Assembly (NCBI GenBank): GCA_016285885.1
Contig: JAEERP010000003.1
Span: 191,510 to 255,509, forward strand
DNA: 64,000 nucleotides
DNA from: Paludibacteraceae bacterium
Lineage (GTDB): Bacteria; Bacteroidota; Bacteroidia; Bacteroidales; Paludibacteraceae
Direction of reading: 5' to 3'
Below the pieces are notes generated by a model that worked only from the letters and a program-made list of their open reading frames with translations, searched no databases and was not told the DNA's origin. Shown piece by piece: positions 17,523 through 25,927 of this stretch (the stretch's first letter is position 1; each line of letters starts with the position of its first letter). The translations under genes and the position numbers were made by a program.

Positions 17523-18911
17523 TTACCAATTGATTAAATAGAGTTTCTTCGTCGCACGGGTAAAGGCGGTGTAGAGCCAGCGGAGGTACTCGGCGTTCAC
17601 CATATCGTCCGTCACGTACCCCTTATCGAGGAAGACGTTGCTCCACTGCCCACCCTGCGCCTTGTGGCAAGTGACCGCATAGGCGAACTTCAGCTGCAGC
17701 GCATTCAGGAAAGGGTCTTCCCGCATCGCTTTCATACGGTCTCTTTTGTTACCGATGTTCATGTAATCCTCCTGAACAGCAAGGAAGAGGCGGTTACTCT
17801 CCTCGTAAGTGAGGGCGGGCGATTCGCTCCGCAAGGTGTCCAGCAATATCTTCGCATCAATTTCGATGTCATAATCAGGGAAATAGAGGGAAGCTTCGGC
17901 GAAGTGGAAGCCATAGACCTCGCTCCGACGACGCACACGGCGCACCTCCGCGATATCACCATTAGCGATGAAGTCCAGCTTACCGTCCGTCTGTTTAGCC
18001 CAGAAGTAATTGTTCTTCACCACCATCACCCAATCGCCCGAAGAGAAATCCTCCTCGCGATAGAGGATTCTATTACGTATTCCCTCGTTAAAAATATTCG
18101 TCCGCTTATTTGTCCTCGAGACGATGATGGTCTCGTCCATCCCCTCTTGGTTGTAGGAAGAGGAGATCTCCTCGATAAGGTCCTCCCCCGAGATCTTCCT
18201 AATATCAGGGAAGTCCATGTCCACTTTCGGGAAGGAACCCTCCACACCCTGCATCAGGAGGAGACGGAGAGCAGTCGCGTTGTACAGGATACCCGATTCA
18301 TTCGCTTGGCGGACCACATCCGTCAGAAGGAACTCGTCGACAGGGAAGCCATACCCCCTCATATACTCCGCGCACAAGGCGGGGCTCTCTTCCTGGCCCA
18401 CAGGCGGGAGCTGCGCCGTATCGCCCACCAGGATCATGCGGCAACCATCCCCGCCATAGACATACGACATCAGGTCGTCCAGCAAGTTACCCGTACCGAA
18501 GACGGAATCCCCCGCATTGGCGAGCATAGAAGCCTCATCCACAATGAATAGCGTATGCTTATGGAGGTTCACGTTCAGGGAGAAATCCGCATCCAGGCTC
18601 CCCCCCACCCGTTGGCGGTAAATCTTCCGATGCACCGTGGAGGCGGGATGTCCCGAATAGGAGGAGAGCACCTTAGCGGCCCGACCAGTGGGAGCCATCA
18701 GCACGACGGGCTGTTCCAGCTCATCCATCACTCTGATCAAAGCCGAAACGACCGAAGTCTTACCCGTTCCCGCATAACCCTTCAGAAGGAAAAGATGGTC
18801 CAGGCCATCCACGACAAAAGCAGACAACATATCGATCAAGGTCTGTTGCTGCGCCGTGGGAGCATGCTCAAACGAGGCGATTATTTTGTCCGACAAGAAC
18901 CGTTTCATCAC
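17523..18911 (-). CDS. RecD-like ATP-dependent DNA helicase
   Basis: The 462-aa superfamily 1 helicase has Walker A FLLKGYAGTGKTSVVSAL, Walker B LFIVDEASML, motif III LVGDTAQLPPVGQEESPAL and the C-terminal UvrD_C_2 motif YAVTCHKAQGGQWSNVFLD followed by YTAFTRATKKLYLI. It is shorter than RecD of RecBCD and lacks an N-terminal extension, so it is the stand-alone exonuclease V-like helicase often found in Bacteroidetes next to DUF3822 and rsmD. That neighbourhood is conserved here in divergent orientation. Confidence 0.95.
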   Translation of the reverse strand: MMKRFLSDKIIASFEHAPTAQQQTLIDMLSAFVVDGLDHLFLLKGYAGTGKTSVVSALIRVMDELEQPVVLMAPTGRAAKVLSSYSGHPASTVHRKIYRQRVGGSLDADFSLNVNLHKHTLFIVDEASMLANAGDSVFGTGNLLDDLMSYVYGGDGCRMILVGDTAQLPPVGQEESPALCAEYMRGYGFPVDEFLLTDVVRQANESGILYNATALRLLLMQGVEGSFPKVDMDFPDIRKISGEDLIEEISSSYNQEGMDETIIVSRTNKRTNIFNEGIRNRILYREEDFSSGDWVMVVKNNYFWAKQTDGKLDFIANGDIAEVRRVRRRSEVYGFHFAEASLYFPDYDIEIDAKILLDTLRSESPALTYEESNRLFLAVQEDYMNIGNKRDRMKAMREDPFLNALQLKFAYAVTCHKAQGGQWSNVFLDKGYVTDDMVNAEYLRWLYTAFTRATKKLYLINW

Positions 18912-19013
18912 TTTTTTTCAAAATAACTTTGGTTAAAAGCCCATGTTAAAACCTTTTTTTTTATTTTTGTGCATCAAAAAGAAAAGAGAACAAAAATAAT
19001 TATTAAAAACGAT

Positions 19014-19697
19014 ATGAGAAACGTATTAAAAGCCCTTTTGATTGTAGCCTCAGTTCTTTTGGTGTACATGTGCTACAGAAGCGTGATGAACCCTATTGAA
19101 TTTGAGGAACAGAAGGCCGCCCGTGACAAAGTGGTCATCGAAAAATTGATCAACATCCGTAAAGCACAGATCGCTTACAACGAAGCCAACATGAAGTATG
19201 CAGGCAGCATGTCAGAATTGATCAACTTCATCAACACGGGTGTGATTCCTAAGGTGGCCAAGAAAGGTGAGTTGACCGACGACCAGATGAAGGCAGGTTT
19301 GACAGAAGAGATCGCTATTCGCCTCACACCAGAAGATGCACCAAAATACGGCATCGCCAACTACGATTCCTTCATGACCAACTTCCGTCGTGACACGAAC
19401 TACGTAAAGGTGAAGTCTACCATCTTCGGCGAGGGCTTCAACACAGATACATTCGATGTAGTGCCTTTCACCAACAAGCAAGCTAAGTTTGATTTGAAGA
19501 GCACCATGTTCACTACCAAATCACAACTTAAGGTGCCTTTGTTCGAGGCAAGCGTTCCTTTCGACGTATACTTGAACGGGTTGAACAAACAAGAGATCAT
19601 CAACCTCAACGAAAAGGCTAAGACATTAGAGAAATTTGCGGGATTGAAGGTGGGAGACATCACCTCTCCAAACAATAACGCAGGAAACTGGGAGTAA
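19014..19697 (+). CDS. Hypothetical membrane-anchored protein
   Basis: ATG 19014 (MRNVLKALLIVASVLLVYMCYRS, 227 aa) is preferred over 18969, because it opens directly into the single N-terminal membrane helix. The rest is predicted to be periplasmic or cytosolic and mostly mixed helix and strand; the segment KLINIRKAQIAYNEANMKYAGSMSELINFI resembles the first part of pilin-like proteins. The function is unknown. DUF3822 follows after 4 bp, then rsmD and folB overlap, so the four genes form one operon. Confidence 0.85.
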   Translation: MRNVLKALLIVASVLLVYMCYRSVMNPIEFEEQKAARDKVVIEKLINIRKAQIAYNEANMKYAGSMSELINFINTGVIPKVAKKGELTDDQMKAGLTEEIAIRLTPEDAPKYGIANYDSFMTNFRRDTNYVKVKSTIFGEGFNTDTFDVVPFTNKQAKFDLKSTMFTTKSQLKVPLFEASVPFDVYLNGLNKQEIINLNEKAKTLEKFAGLKVGDITSPNNNAGNWE

Positions 19698-19701
19698 ACT
19701 T

Positions 19702-20538
19702 ATGGTGGAGATAGCGGAGTCATCATTCGACCCGGCGGATTCGCCCAATCATACATTATCCATTCGGTTTTTGCCGGATGGATTTTGTTTTGTCGTGGCC
19801 TCCCTCACAGAGAGGCGACCGCTCTATTTCTGTCTGATAAAAGAGGCGGGGAAGAGCGTCATGCAGCAATTCACCGAGCAGTTCAACAAATTGGACTCTC
19901 TGCGGCGCCAATACAGCGAGGTCTTCTTCCTGAACGACGACAAGGCGTACACACTGATGCCTTCAACCATCCTCAACGAGGCGGACAGATTGGCCTATTG
20001 GCAATTCAGCACCCACGGGGAGGCGGAACAGGTCAAGATCATGCAAGACCCTCTGGAGTTTTGTGACGCCGCCCTGCTCCACGGCATTCCAACCGAACTG
20101 GCCAACCTCCTGACGGATCGCTTCCCATCCATCCAGTTCATCCATCGGCAAAGCATTCTCGCCACCCAGACCATGGTGCAGAACAAAGAGAGCGGCGAGG
20201 AGTCTGTAGGCATCCTGATGGGGAACGGATTCTTCGACCTGGTGGTCGTGAAAGAGAAGAGCCTGCAGATGGTCAACACCTTCCCTCGAAGAAACGACGA
20301 GGAGTTCCTCTACTTCACGCTCAACGTATTCGACCAACTGAAGCTAGACCCTTACAAGGCCAAGGTGACAATGCGGGGAGATCTGACCGGGAAGGAGCCT
20401 GTGATCACCCAATTGGGCAAGTATGTCAACGACATCAACATCATCAACCGACCCGTCACCGAGTTGGGCAAGTCGTTCACAAAGTCCAACCACTGCCAGA
20501 AACAAACGATTCTTTTCGATTTACCAACATGCGTATAG
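19702..20538 (+). CDS. DUF3822 family protein
   Basis: The 278-aa protein matches the Bacteroidetes-specific DUF3822 family. It has an N-terminal SIRFLPDGFCFVV strand, a central ETMVQNKESGEESVGILMGNGFFDLVVVK region and a C-terminal LTGKEPVITQLGKYV segment. The fold is thought to resemble actin/HSP70-type ATPases, but catalytic residues are not obvious and no function is established. It overlaps rsmD by 10 bp, so translation is probably coupled. Confidence 0.9.
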   Translation: MVEIAESSFDPADSPNHTLSIRFLPDGFCFVVASLTERRPLYFCLIKEAGKSVMQQFTEQFNKLDSLRRQYSEVFFLNDDKAYTLMPSTILNEADRLAYWQFSTHGEAEQVKIMQDPLEFCDAALLHGIPTELANLLTDRFPSIQFIHRQSILATQTMVQNKESGEESVGILMGNGFFDLVVVKEKSLQMVNTFPRRNDEEFLYFTLNVFDQLKLDPYKAKVTMRGDLTGKEPVITQLGKYVNDINIINRPVTELGKSFTKSNHCQKQTILFDLPTCV

Positions 20539-21071
20539 TAAGTGGGAAATACAAGGGAAAACGGTTTTCGCCGCCCAAGAACCTGAAAGCGCGTCCAACC
20601 ACGGACGTGGCGAAGGAAGCGTTGTTCGACATCCTCAGCAACCGTATCGATTACGAGGAGACAAGGGTGCTGGACATGTTCGGTGGAACCGGCAGCATCA
20701 GCCTCGAGTTCGCCTCGAGAGGTTGCCCGAGCGTCACCCTGATCGAGATGAACGCCACCAACTACCTATTCATCAAGAAGACCCTCTCCGAACTGAAGGC
20801 GACCGAAATCAACGCCATCAAGGGAGACACCTTCAAGTACATAGAGAGATGCGGCTCTAAGTTCGACGTGATCTTCGCCGATCCGCCGTACGATCATCCA
20901 CGCCTCCAGGAGATACCAGACCTCGTGTTCCAAAACGACGCATTGCACGGCGAAGGGCTCCTCATATTGGAGCACCCAAAAGAGTTCAGCTTCGAGGATC
21001 ATCCGAACTTCCTCGAACACAGGAAATATGGTCATGTGAACTTCACGTTCTTCCAAAAAACGACAGAATGA
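20529..21071 (+). CDS. rsmD: 16S rRNA (guanine(966)-N(2))-methyltransferase RsmD
   Basis: The 180-aa Rossmann methyltransferase has RIVSGKYKGKRFSPPKNLKARPTTD at the N-terminus, SAM-binding VLDMFGGTGSISLEFASRG and the catalytic FADPPYDHP (DPPY) motif. It methylates G966 of 16S rRNA during assembly of the small subunit. It overlaps both the preceding DUF3822 gene and folB by a few bases, indicating a tight operon. Confidence 0.97.
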   Translation: MRIVSGKYKGKRFSPPKNLKARPTTDVAKEALFDILSNRIDYEETRVLDMFGGTGSISLEFASRGCPSVTLIEMNATNYLFIKKTLSELKATEINAIKGDTFKYIERCGSKFDVIFADPPYDHPRLQEIPDLVFQNDALHGEGLLILEHPKEFSFEDHPNFLEHRKYGHVNFTFFQKTTE

Positions 21072-21427
21072 ATTATCTAATAGTAGACAATCTGCAGATC
21101 TACGCCTACCACGGCGCAATCCCCACGGAGAACAAAGTGGGCGGTGAGTACAGCATCTCACTGAAGATCGGTTACGACTTCTCGCAAGCCGCCCGCATGG
21201 ACAGCCTGAAGGACGCCATCAACTACGCGGAAATCTGCGAATTGATCCGGAAGGAGATGAAACAACCCTCCCAGCTGATCGAAAACGTGGCGTGGAGGAT
21301 ACAACAGACCATCCTATCGAAATACCCGCAGATAGAGACGATGGAGACCACCATCCGCAAGATGCACCCACCCGTACCCTTCCCTATGGAGGCGGCCGCC
21401 GTAGTGCTCAACTACACGAAGGAATGA
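21068..21427 (+). CDS. folB: Dihydroneopterin aldolase
   Basis: The 119-aa tunnelling-fold enzyme of folate synthesis cleaves 7,8-dihydroneopterin to 6-hydroxymethyl-dihydropterin and glycolaldehyde. The match is to YAYHGAIPTENKVGGEYSISLKI at the N-terminus and INYAEICELIRKEMKQPSQLIENVAWRI in the middle, with the usual catalytic Lys/Glu context. It is the last gene of the operon, overlapping rsmD by 4 bp. Confidence 0.95.
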   Translation: MNYLIVDNLQIYAYHGAIPTENKVGGEYSISLKIGYDFSQAARMDSLKDAINYAEICELIRKEMKQPSQLIENVAWRIQQTILSKYPQIETMETTIRKMHPPVPFPMEAAAVVLNYTKE

Positions 21428-21494
21428 CCCAAACGCGGGAAGATCGCAGGGGGCAGACAATCCGCAGACGTCCCAAAAATTTCCGCCAAATTAT

Positions 21495-21525
21495 TTTGCG
21501 CATAAGAAAAAAATAATTTCCTTTG
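21495..21525 (+). promoter_or_regulatory. Promoter of the trp leader-trpB2 unit
   Basis: TTTG at 21495-21498, a 19-bp spacer and TTCCTTTG at 21518-21525 match the -33/-7 consensus with one mismatch. Transcription should start near 21532, just before the leader peptide. Confidence 0.55.
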
Positions 21526-21553
21526 TGAAAGATAAACATAGATGATTTTATCC

Positions 21554-21601
21554 ATGAATAATTCGAAGAATAACAACAAACGTTGGTGGCGCAGATTCTG
21601 A
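21554..21601 (+). CDS. trp leader peptide with tandem Trp codons
   Basis: ATG 21554 encodes MNNSKNNNKRWWRRF followed by TGA. An in-frame ATG at 21542 would add four residues (MILS). Two adjacent TGG codons lie at 21584-21589, and the peptide is immediately followed by alternative RNA stems and an intrinsic terminator in front of a tryptophan synthase gene. This is the arrangement of transcription attenuation by ribosome stalling: at low charged tRNA-Trp the ribosome stops on the Trp codons and the terminator does not form. It is too short for ordinary gene prediction. Confidence 0.85.
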   Translation: MNNSKNNNKRWWRRF

Positions 21602-21690
21602 TTCAAACGGAGGGTCTGCAACTAGCGTATGAGACATATTCAAACAAGATAGTGAAACCGCAAGCCTCCGAGGTCTGCGGTTTTTCTTTT
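21590..21690 (+). promoter_or_regulatory. trp attenuator (antiterminator and terminator)
   Basis: Region 1 (GCAGA, 21590-21595) can pair with region 2 (TCTGC, 21615-21619). Region 2 (CGGAGG at 21608-21613 plus TGC) can instead pair with region 3 (GCA...CCTCCG, ending 21670) to form an antiterminator. Region 3 as AAACCGCA...CCT (21655-21667) pairs with region 4 AGG...TGCGGTTT (21671-21683), followed by TTTCTTTT, as the terminator. All four elements of a classical attenuator are visible. Confidence 0.8.
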
Positions 21691-21727
21691 GCTTTTTAGG
21701 AAACAATATTTTTAATAACATATCAAA

Positions 21728-23095
21728 ATGGAAAAACAAAAAAGATTCTTTTTGCAAGAGAACGAAATACCACGGAAGTGGTATAACATCGTAGCGGATA
21801 TGAAGAACAAGCCGCTTCCTATGTTGAACCCACAGACAAAGAAACCTATCACCGTCGATGAGATGTGCGGACTCTTCAACCGCGCATGTTCCGAGCAGGA
21901 GTTGAACACGACGGACGCATGGATTGAGATACCTGAGGAGGTGCGTGACCTCTACAAGAGCTATCGTTCCACGCCTTTGGTAAGAGCATACGGGCTCGAG
22001 AAGGCATTGGACACACCAGCCCACATCTACTTCAAGAACGAGAGCGTCAGCCCTGTCGGCTCACACAAACTGAACTCCGCTTTGGCGCAGGCTTACTACT
22101 GCAAGAAGGAGGGTGTGACCAATATCACGACAGAGACCGGCGCAGGACAATGGGGTGCCGCCCTCTCTTACGCCGCGAAGGCATTCGGCCTGGAGTTGGC
22201 TGTCTTCATGGTAAAGGTCAGCTACCACCAGAAACCATACCGTCGCTCCATCATGCAGACCTTCGGTGCGCAGGTGATCGCTTCCCCAAGCATGAGCACG
22301 CGCGCCGGTAAAGATATATTGACCGCCAACCCTAGCTACCAAGGTAGTTTGGGTACCGCCATCTCAGAGGCGGTGGAGCTCGCCATGCAGACACCTAACT
22401 GCAAATACGTGTTGGGTAGCGTCTTGAACCACGTGACCCTCCACCAGACCATCATCGGTTTGGAGGCTGAAAAGCAGATGGAGATGGCTGGCGAATACCC
22501 AGACATCATCATCGGTTGCTTCGGTGGTGGTTCCAACTTCGGCGGACTCTCCTTCCCATTCATGAGACACAACATCTTGGACGGCAAGAACACGCAGTTC
22601 TTTGCGGCGGAGCCGGCTTCCTGTCCTAAGTTGACCCGTGGTGTCTTCCAATATGACTTCGGTGATGAGGCAGGTTACACACCAATGTTGCCTATGTACA
22701 CGTTGGGTCATAACTTCGCACCAGCCCACATCCACGCCGGCGGTCTCCGCTACCATGGTGCGGGAACCATCGTCAGCCAGTTGATCAAGGACGGCATGAT
22801 GAAGGGTGTGGACATCCCTCAGTTGGAGACGTTCGAAGCGGCTACGTTGTTCGCCCGCACAGAGGGAATCATCCCTGCTCCAGAGTCCTCCCACGCCATC
22901 GCCGCCGCTATCCGCGAGGCGAAGAAAGCCAAGGAAGAGGGCAAGGAGAAGGTCATCCTCTTCAACCTTTCCGGACACGGATTGATCGACATGACCGCTT
23001 ACGACCAGTTCATCGAAGGCGACCTCGTCAACTACGAATTGCCAGATGAGGTGATCAAAGCGAACGTGGAGAAGCTTGAGCAAATCATCAAATAA
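21728..23095 (+). CDS. trpB2: Tryptophan synthase beta chain, TrpB2 type
   Basis: The 455-aa PLP enzyme has catalytic Lys114 in SPVGSHKLNSAL and a phosphate-binding glycine loop GCFGGGSNFGG. Its longer N-terminus (IPRKWYNIVADMKNKPLPMLNP) and length place it in the TrpB2 class rather than the 390-residue TrpB1 class. It makes tryptophan from indole and serine. No trpA or other trp gene is adjacent, so it may act as an indole-salvage or stand-alone enzyme. Expression is evidently controlled by the Trp-responsive attenuator upstream, and the transcript ends at a hairpin at 23115-23150, so it is monocistronic. Confidence 0.96.
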   Translation: MEKQKRFFLQENEIPRKWYNIVADMKNKPLPMLNPQTKKPITVDEMCGLFNRACSEQELNTTDAWIEIPEEVRDLYKSYRSTPLVRAYGLEKALDTPAHIYFKNESVSPVGSHKLNSALAQAYYCKKEGVTNITTETGAGQWGAALSYAAKAFGLELAVFMVKVSYHQKPYRRSIMQTFGAQVIASPSMSTRAGKDILTANPSYQGSLGTAISEAVELAMQTPNCKYVLGSVLNHVTLHQTIIGLEAEKQMEMAGEYPDIIIGCFGGGSNFGGLSFPFMRHNILDGKNTQFFAAEPASCPKLTRGVFQYDFGDEAGYTPMLPMYTLGHNFAPAHIHAGGLRYHGAGTIVSQLIKDGMMKGVDIPQLETFEAATLFARTEGIIPAPESSHAIAAAIREAKKAKEEGKEKVILFNLSGHGLIDMTAYDQFIEGDLVNYELPDEVIKANVEKLEQIIK

Positions 23096-23114
23096 AGTAT
23101 ACTTCACATTACAA

Positions 23115-23150
23115 CGAAGGAGGCGAACCCAATGGCTCGCCTCCTTTGTT
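23115..23150 (+). terminator. trpB2 intrinsic terminator
   Basis: AAGGAGGCGA (23117-23126) and TCGCCTCCTT (23138-23147) form a perfect 10-bp stem followed by a short T tract. Confidence 0.85.
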
Positions 23151-23199
23151 ATACTATTATCTTAACATTTATGACCTAAACACCCATGTCTCGATTTAC

Positions 23200-25134
23200 C
23201 TATTCACCCACAAATTTGATGCCCTCCTTGTAGGTTGACGGAACTGCGATATAGCACTTGTTTCTCTGCAACTCTTTTCGCTCCACCTGCTTCCCCTTCA
23301 AATCATAAAACAGCGCCCCTTCGAGGGTGTTGATCTTGTCACCCTTCAAATTAGAGATGGAAGAGGGATCTGAGACCGCAAAGTTCAGCCAGTCCACATT
23401 CACGTAGTTGCCCTCTATGAGCAGTTTGAGGGTATGCTCGCCCTTCTCCAGTTGCGCGGTGGCGACACGAACCTCCTCGTAGGTGCTCCAATCCTCGCTG
23501 GTCTGGGCAATGGTGTACGCCTCCGTGATGCACACCCCGTCAATGTAGAGTTGGAAGCCATCCACCTCGCCACCATTGGAGACGTTGGCCGTGATATCGT
23601 ATGTGTTCGATTCCTTCACATCGACCGTATACTCCAGCCATTCGCCTTTCTCCGTATAGCCAACCGCATAGCCGTCGCCCGCCTTCACGATGTCCACCCC
23701 CTCGTCCGTGCGAAACTCACCGTCGCCTCTGTTCTTCTCCTCGTTATCGTAGTAGGAGAAGCCCTGACCCGCCACGTCGAAGTGCTCCGCCTCCACCCGT
23801 CCGGGGATGCTGGCAGTCTCGTTCTTATAGGGCGTTTGGGGCACGTCCAGCGGAGTGATGTAGATGCGATAGCCGTACAACTCACTCTCCACCTTCACAG
23901 GGACGGTGAGGCTACCACCCTCGACCACCATGTCCGATTCGGAGATGAGGTCGGTACCATTGACCGGCGTGTTGATGCTCTTCCAAGTGACACGCTCCAC
24001 CTTCACCCTGACGACACCGCTGAGGAAGTCCGGCATCTTTTGGAATACGACGTTCACATCGCCCACCGATTTACCGCCCAGCACGAGGCTGGCGCAGTGG
24101 TGTTTCCTATCCACGGAGGCGAAACCGTCCACGCCCTCGCTTCTGTCGTTAGGCGGGGTCACGCTCGTCATGTAGCCCTCCATGTCGCCGTACCATTTGT
24201 AGAGCCACCAGCCGCCACCCTTCTGACCATTGTCTGTCAGCAGGCTGCCCAAGCGGCCTGGGTGCGGAACGTGCCACCAAGAGATGGTGGCGCTCTCCAC
24301 GTTGTAGCGCTCGAACTTCGCGATGAAAGGCACGGAATAGCCCGGGCAACCCTCATACTGCTGCTTGTCCGAGTCCGAGCCCGCACAATACTCGTTGATA
24401 CAGTACGGACGCTCCGGAATACCCAGCTCCTGCTGTAACTTGCGCACGCTCTTCACAGCGTCTGCGAAGCCTGCGCTTCCCCATTGGTGCCAGCAGATCA
24501 GGTCAGGGAGGCAGTTGTTCTGCTTGCAGAAGGTGAGGAAGGTCCTCATCCTCGACTCGTTGTAGTAGGACATGCCTGGGCCGACGATCGGCGTCTCAGG
24601 ATCTAATTTGCGTAGTAGTTCGTAAGTAGGTTTCCATACCGTAGTGTTGATGTCTCCGTTGGAGGTGTTCCAAGTACCATCCGGCTCGTTCCAGATCACA
24701 TAGCTATGGATGTTGGTCAGCCCTTCGGAGAACTTTTTCTTCACGACCCGCTCCACGGAGCTCAGCCAACTCTGCTGTCCCGGCCAACGGTAAGGCCAGT
24801 TCGGGAGCAGGTCAGCCAGCGTGATCTGCACTTGGGCGGTAGTGTTCTTCAATCTACCCGCCACGATGTATCCGTCCCCGAAATTGTGTTGGTTACCATT
24901 CTTTCCCTCAGGCGGTTGGCAGAACATGTGCGGTTTCAGAGGAGCCACCAACGCCTCTATATCAGCCGGTTCATTCTCCGTCATTCCATAGAGTGCGCCA
25001 GAAGCACAATGAGTCACAGGACGGATGCTGTCCGTCAAATCCACCTTTAACGTCTCCGCCGCACCCGCAATCTGAGAAGATGCGACGATCCAAGAGGTCA
25101 AAAGCAATACAATATTTTTACGAATGTGGTTCAT
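23200..25134 (-). CDS. Secreted clan-A-like glycoside hydrolase with CBM6, family unassigned
   Basis: The 644-aa protein has a signal peptide (ends near residue 26). Residues of about 28-400 look like a TIM-barrel hydrolase of clan GH-A (GH39-like). The acid/base candidate is Glu150 in YVIWNEPDG and the nucleophile candidate is Glu248 in YCINEYCAG, with the barrel tryptophan motifs CWHQWG and ISWWHVPHPGR. Residues of about 440-585 form a CBM6 (PGRVEAEHFD...GEWLEYTVDV...GNYVNVDWLNF), paralogous to the one in the GH30 protein at 33007-35184. The tail (LEGALFYDLKGKQV...) resembles a T9SS-like domain. The exact family and substrate cannot be read from the sequence; CBM6 favours xylan or a related plant glycan. 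A -7 element TACATTTG lies at 25170-25177. Confidence 0.8.
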   Translation of the reverse strand: MNHIRKNIVLLLTSWIVASSQIAGAAETLKVDLTDSIRPVTHCASGALYGMTENEPADIEALVAPLKPHMFCQPPEGKNGNQHNFGDGYIVAGRLKNTTAQVQITLADLLPNWPYRWPGQQSWLSSVERVVKKKFSEGLTNIHSYVIWNEPDGTWNTSNGDINTTVWKPTYELLRKLDPETPIVGPGMSYYNESRMRTFLTFCKQNNCLPDLICWHQWGSAGFADAVKSVRKLQQELGIPERPYCINEYCAGSDSDKQQYEGCPGYSVPFIAKFERYNVESATISWWHVPHPGRLGSLLTDNGQKGGGWWLYKWYGDMEGYMTSVTPPNDRSEGVDGFASVDRKHHCASLVLGGKSVGDVNVVFQKMPDFLSGVVRVKVERVTWKSINTPVNGTDLISESDMVVEGGSLTVPVKVESELYGYRIYITPLDVPQTPYKNETASIPGRVEAEHFDVAGQGFSYYDNEEKNRGDGEFRTDEGVDIVKAGDGYAVGYTEKGEWLEYTVDVKESNTYDITANVSNGGEVDGFQLYIDGVCITEAYTIAQTSEDWSTYEEVRVATAQLEKGEHTLKLLIEGNYVNVDWLNFAVSDPSSISNLKGDKINTLEGALFYDLKGKQVERKELQRNKCYIAVPSTYKEGIKFVGE

Positions 25135-25431
25135 AGATGTACTGAATCTTTGGGTTCAACATATCATCGCAAATGTAGAGATGGATCCAAAGATGCCCTA
25201 TGAGAATAAAACCAAATAACATTAAATTCGGTTCGGAGAATTGGAGCATTCAGTCACGGGGAAGGCTCGACTAAGAAAATCGATTCACAAATAATTAGGA
25301 AATAGGTGCGATTATTTTTATAATAAATTTATTATTAGGTAGATAAAAGATTCACATCACCATTCACGAGGAGGTTCCATAGCATATCACACAACACCAT
25401 CCCTACGATTAGGGAATTCGTTCCGGCCCGT

Positions 25432-25926
25432 TTACCGACGTCCCCAGCGTTTGATGGCCCAATCCACAGGCGTCTCCTTCAGTTCGAATATGAAAGGCAG
25501 TTTATAGTAGGAGTCGCATGGCTTTCCATCCTTTATTGCGGGCTTCCACTTCGGCATCACCTTGAGGAGGCGGAGCACCTCGTCCGTGAAGAGCGGGTGG
25601 CTGCTGCAGATGATTTCAGGGTCTGACACGGATCCATCCTTGCGGACGACGAAGCGGGCGATGACGGCGGTCTGCAAGCCAGACTGTTTAGCCACCTGAG
25701 GGTAGCGATGGTTCTTGGCGAAGAATGCCTCCCAACCTGACCTTCCGCCAGGGAATATCGCCTTCCGATCCACCTGCGTGTAGATCATATCCTCCAGCTC
25801 ATTATCAGTCGCCGCCGATGGCTTTTCCCCCTGCTGGGCGAAGAGTCCGAAAGGAAACAGAAGGCCCAACAAGATCGTTGCGCAATACTTAAAGAGGGTT
25901 TCCCCAGCCATCACATGTCTATTCAT
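25432..25926 (-). CDS. TonB C-terminal-domain protein with cleavable signal
   Basis: ATG 25926 (164 aa) overlaps the end of the upstream gene; 25911 (MAGETLFKYCATILLGLLF...) is also possible. After a signal peptide ending LFAQQ, residues of about 60-150 match the TonB C-terminal domain (FPGGRSGWEAFFAKNHRYPQVAKQSG...VIARFVVRKDGSVSDPEI...MPKWKPA). Normal TonB keeps its N-terminal helix as an anchor and has a long Pro-rich linker to span the periplasm. Here the linker is short and the helix looks cleavable, so this is probably a periplasmic accessory rather than an ExbBD-driven energiser. It is the third gene of an operon with two DUF4139 proteins, one of which holds a SusC-type plug. Confidence 0.85.
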   Translation of the reverse strand: MNRHVMAGETLFKYCATILLGLLFPFGLFAQQGEKPSAATDNELEDMIYTQVDRKAIFPGGRSGWEAFFAKNHRYPQVAKQSGLQTAVIARFVVRKDGSVSDPEIICSSHPLFTDEVLRLLKVMPKWKPAIKDGKPCDSYYKLPFIFELKETPVDWAIKRWGRR

Positions 25927-25927
25927 A

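Noticed and set aside
23434-24438. A 334-codon plus-strand frame opposite the CBM6 glycosidase
   Set aside because: Antisense shadow of a conserved gene, without start context or domain.
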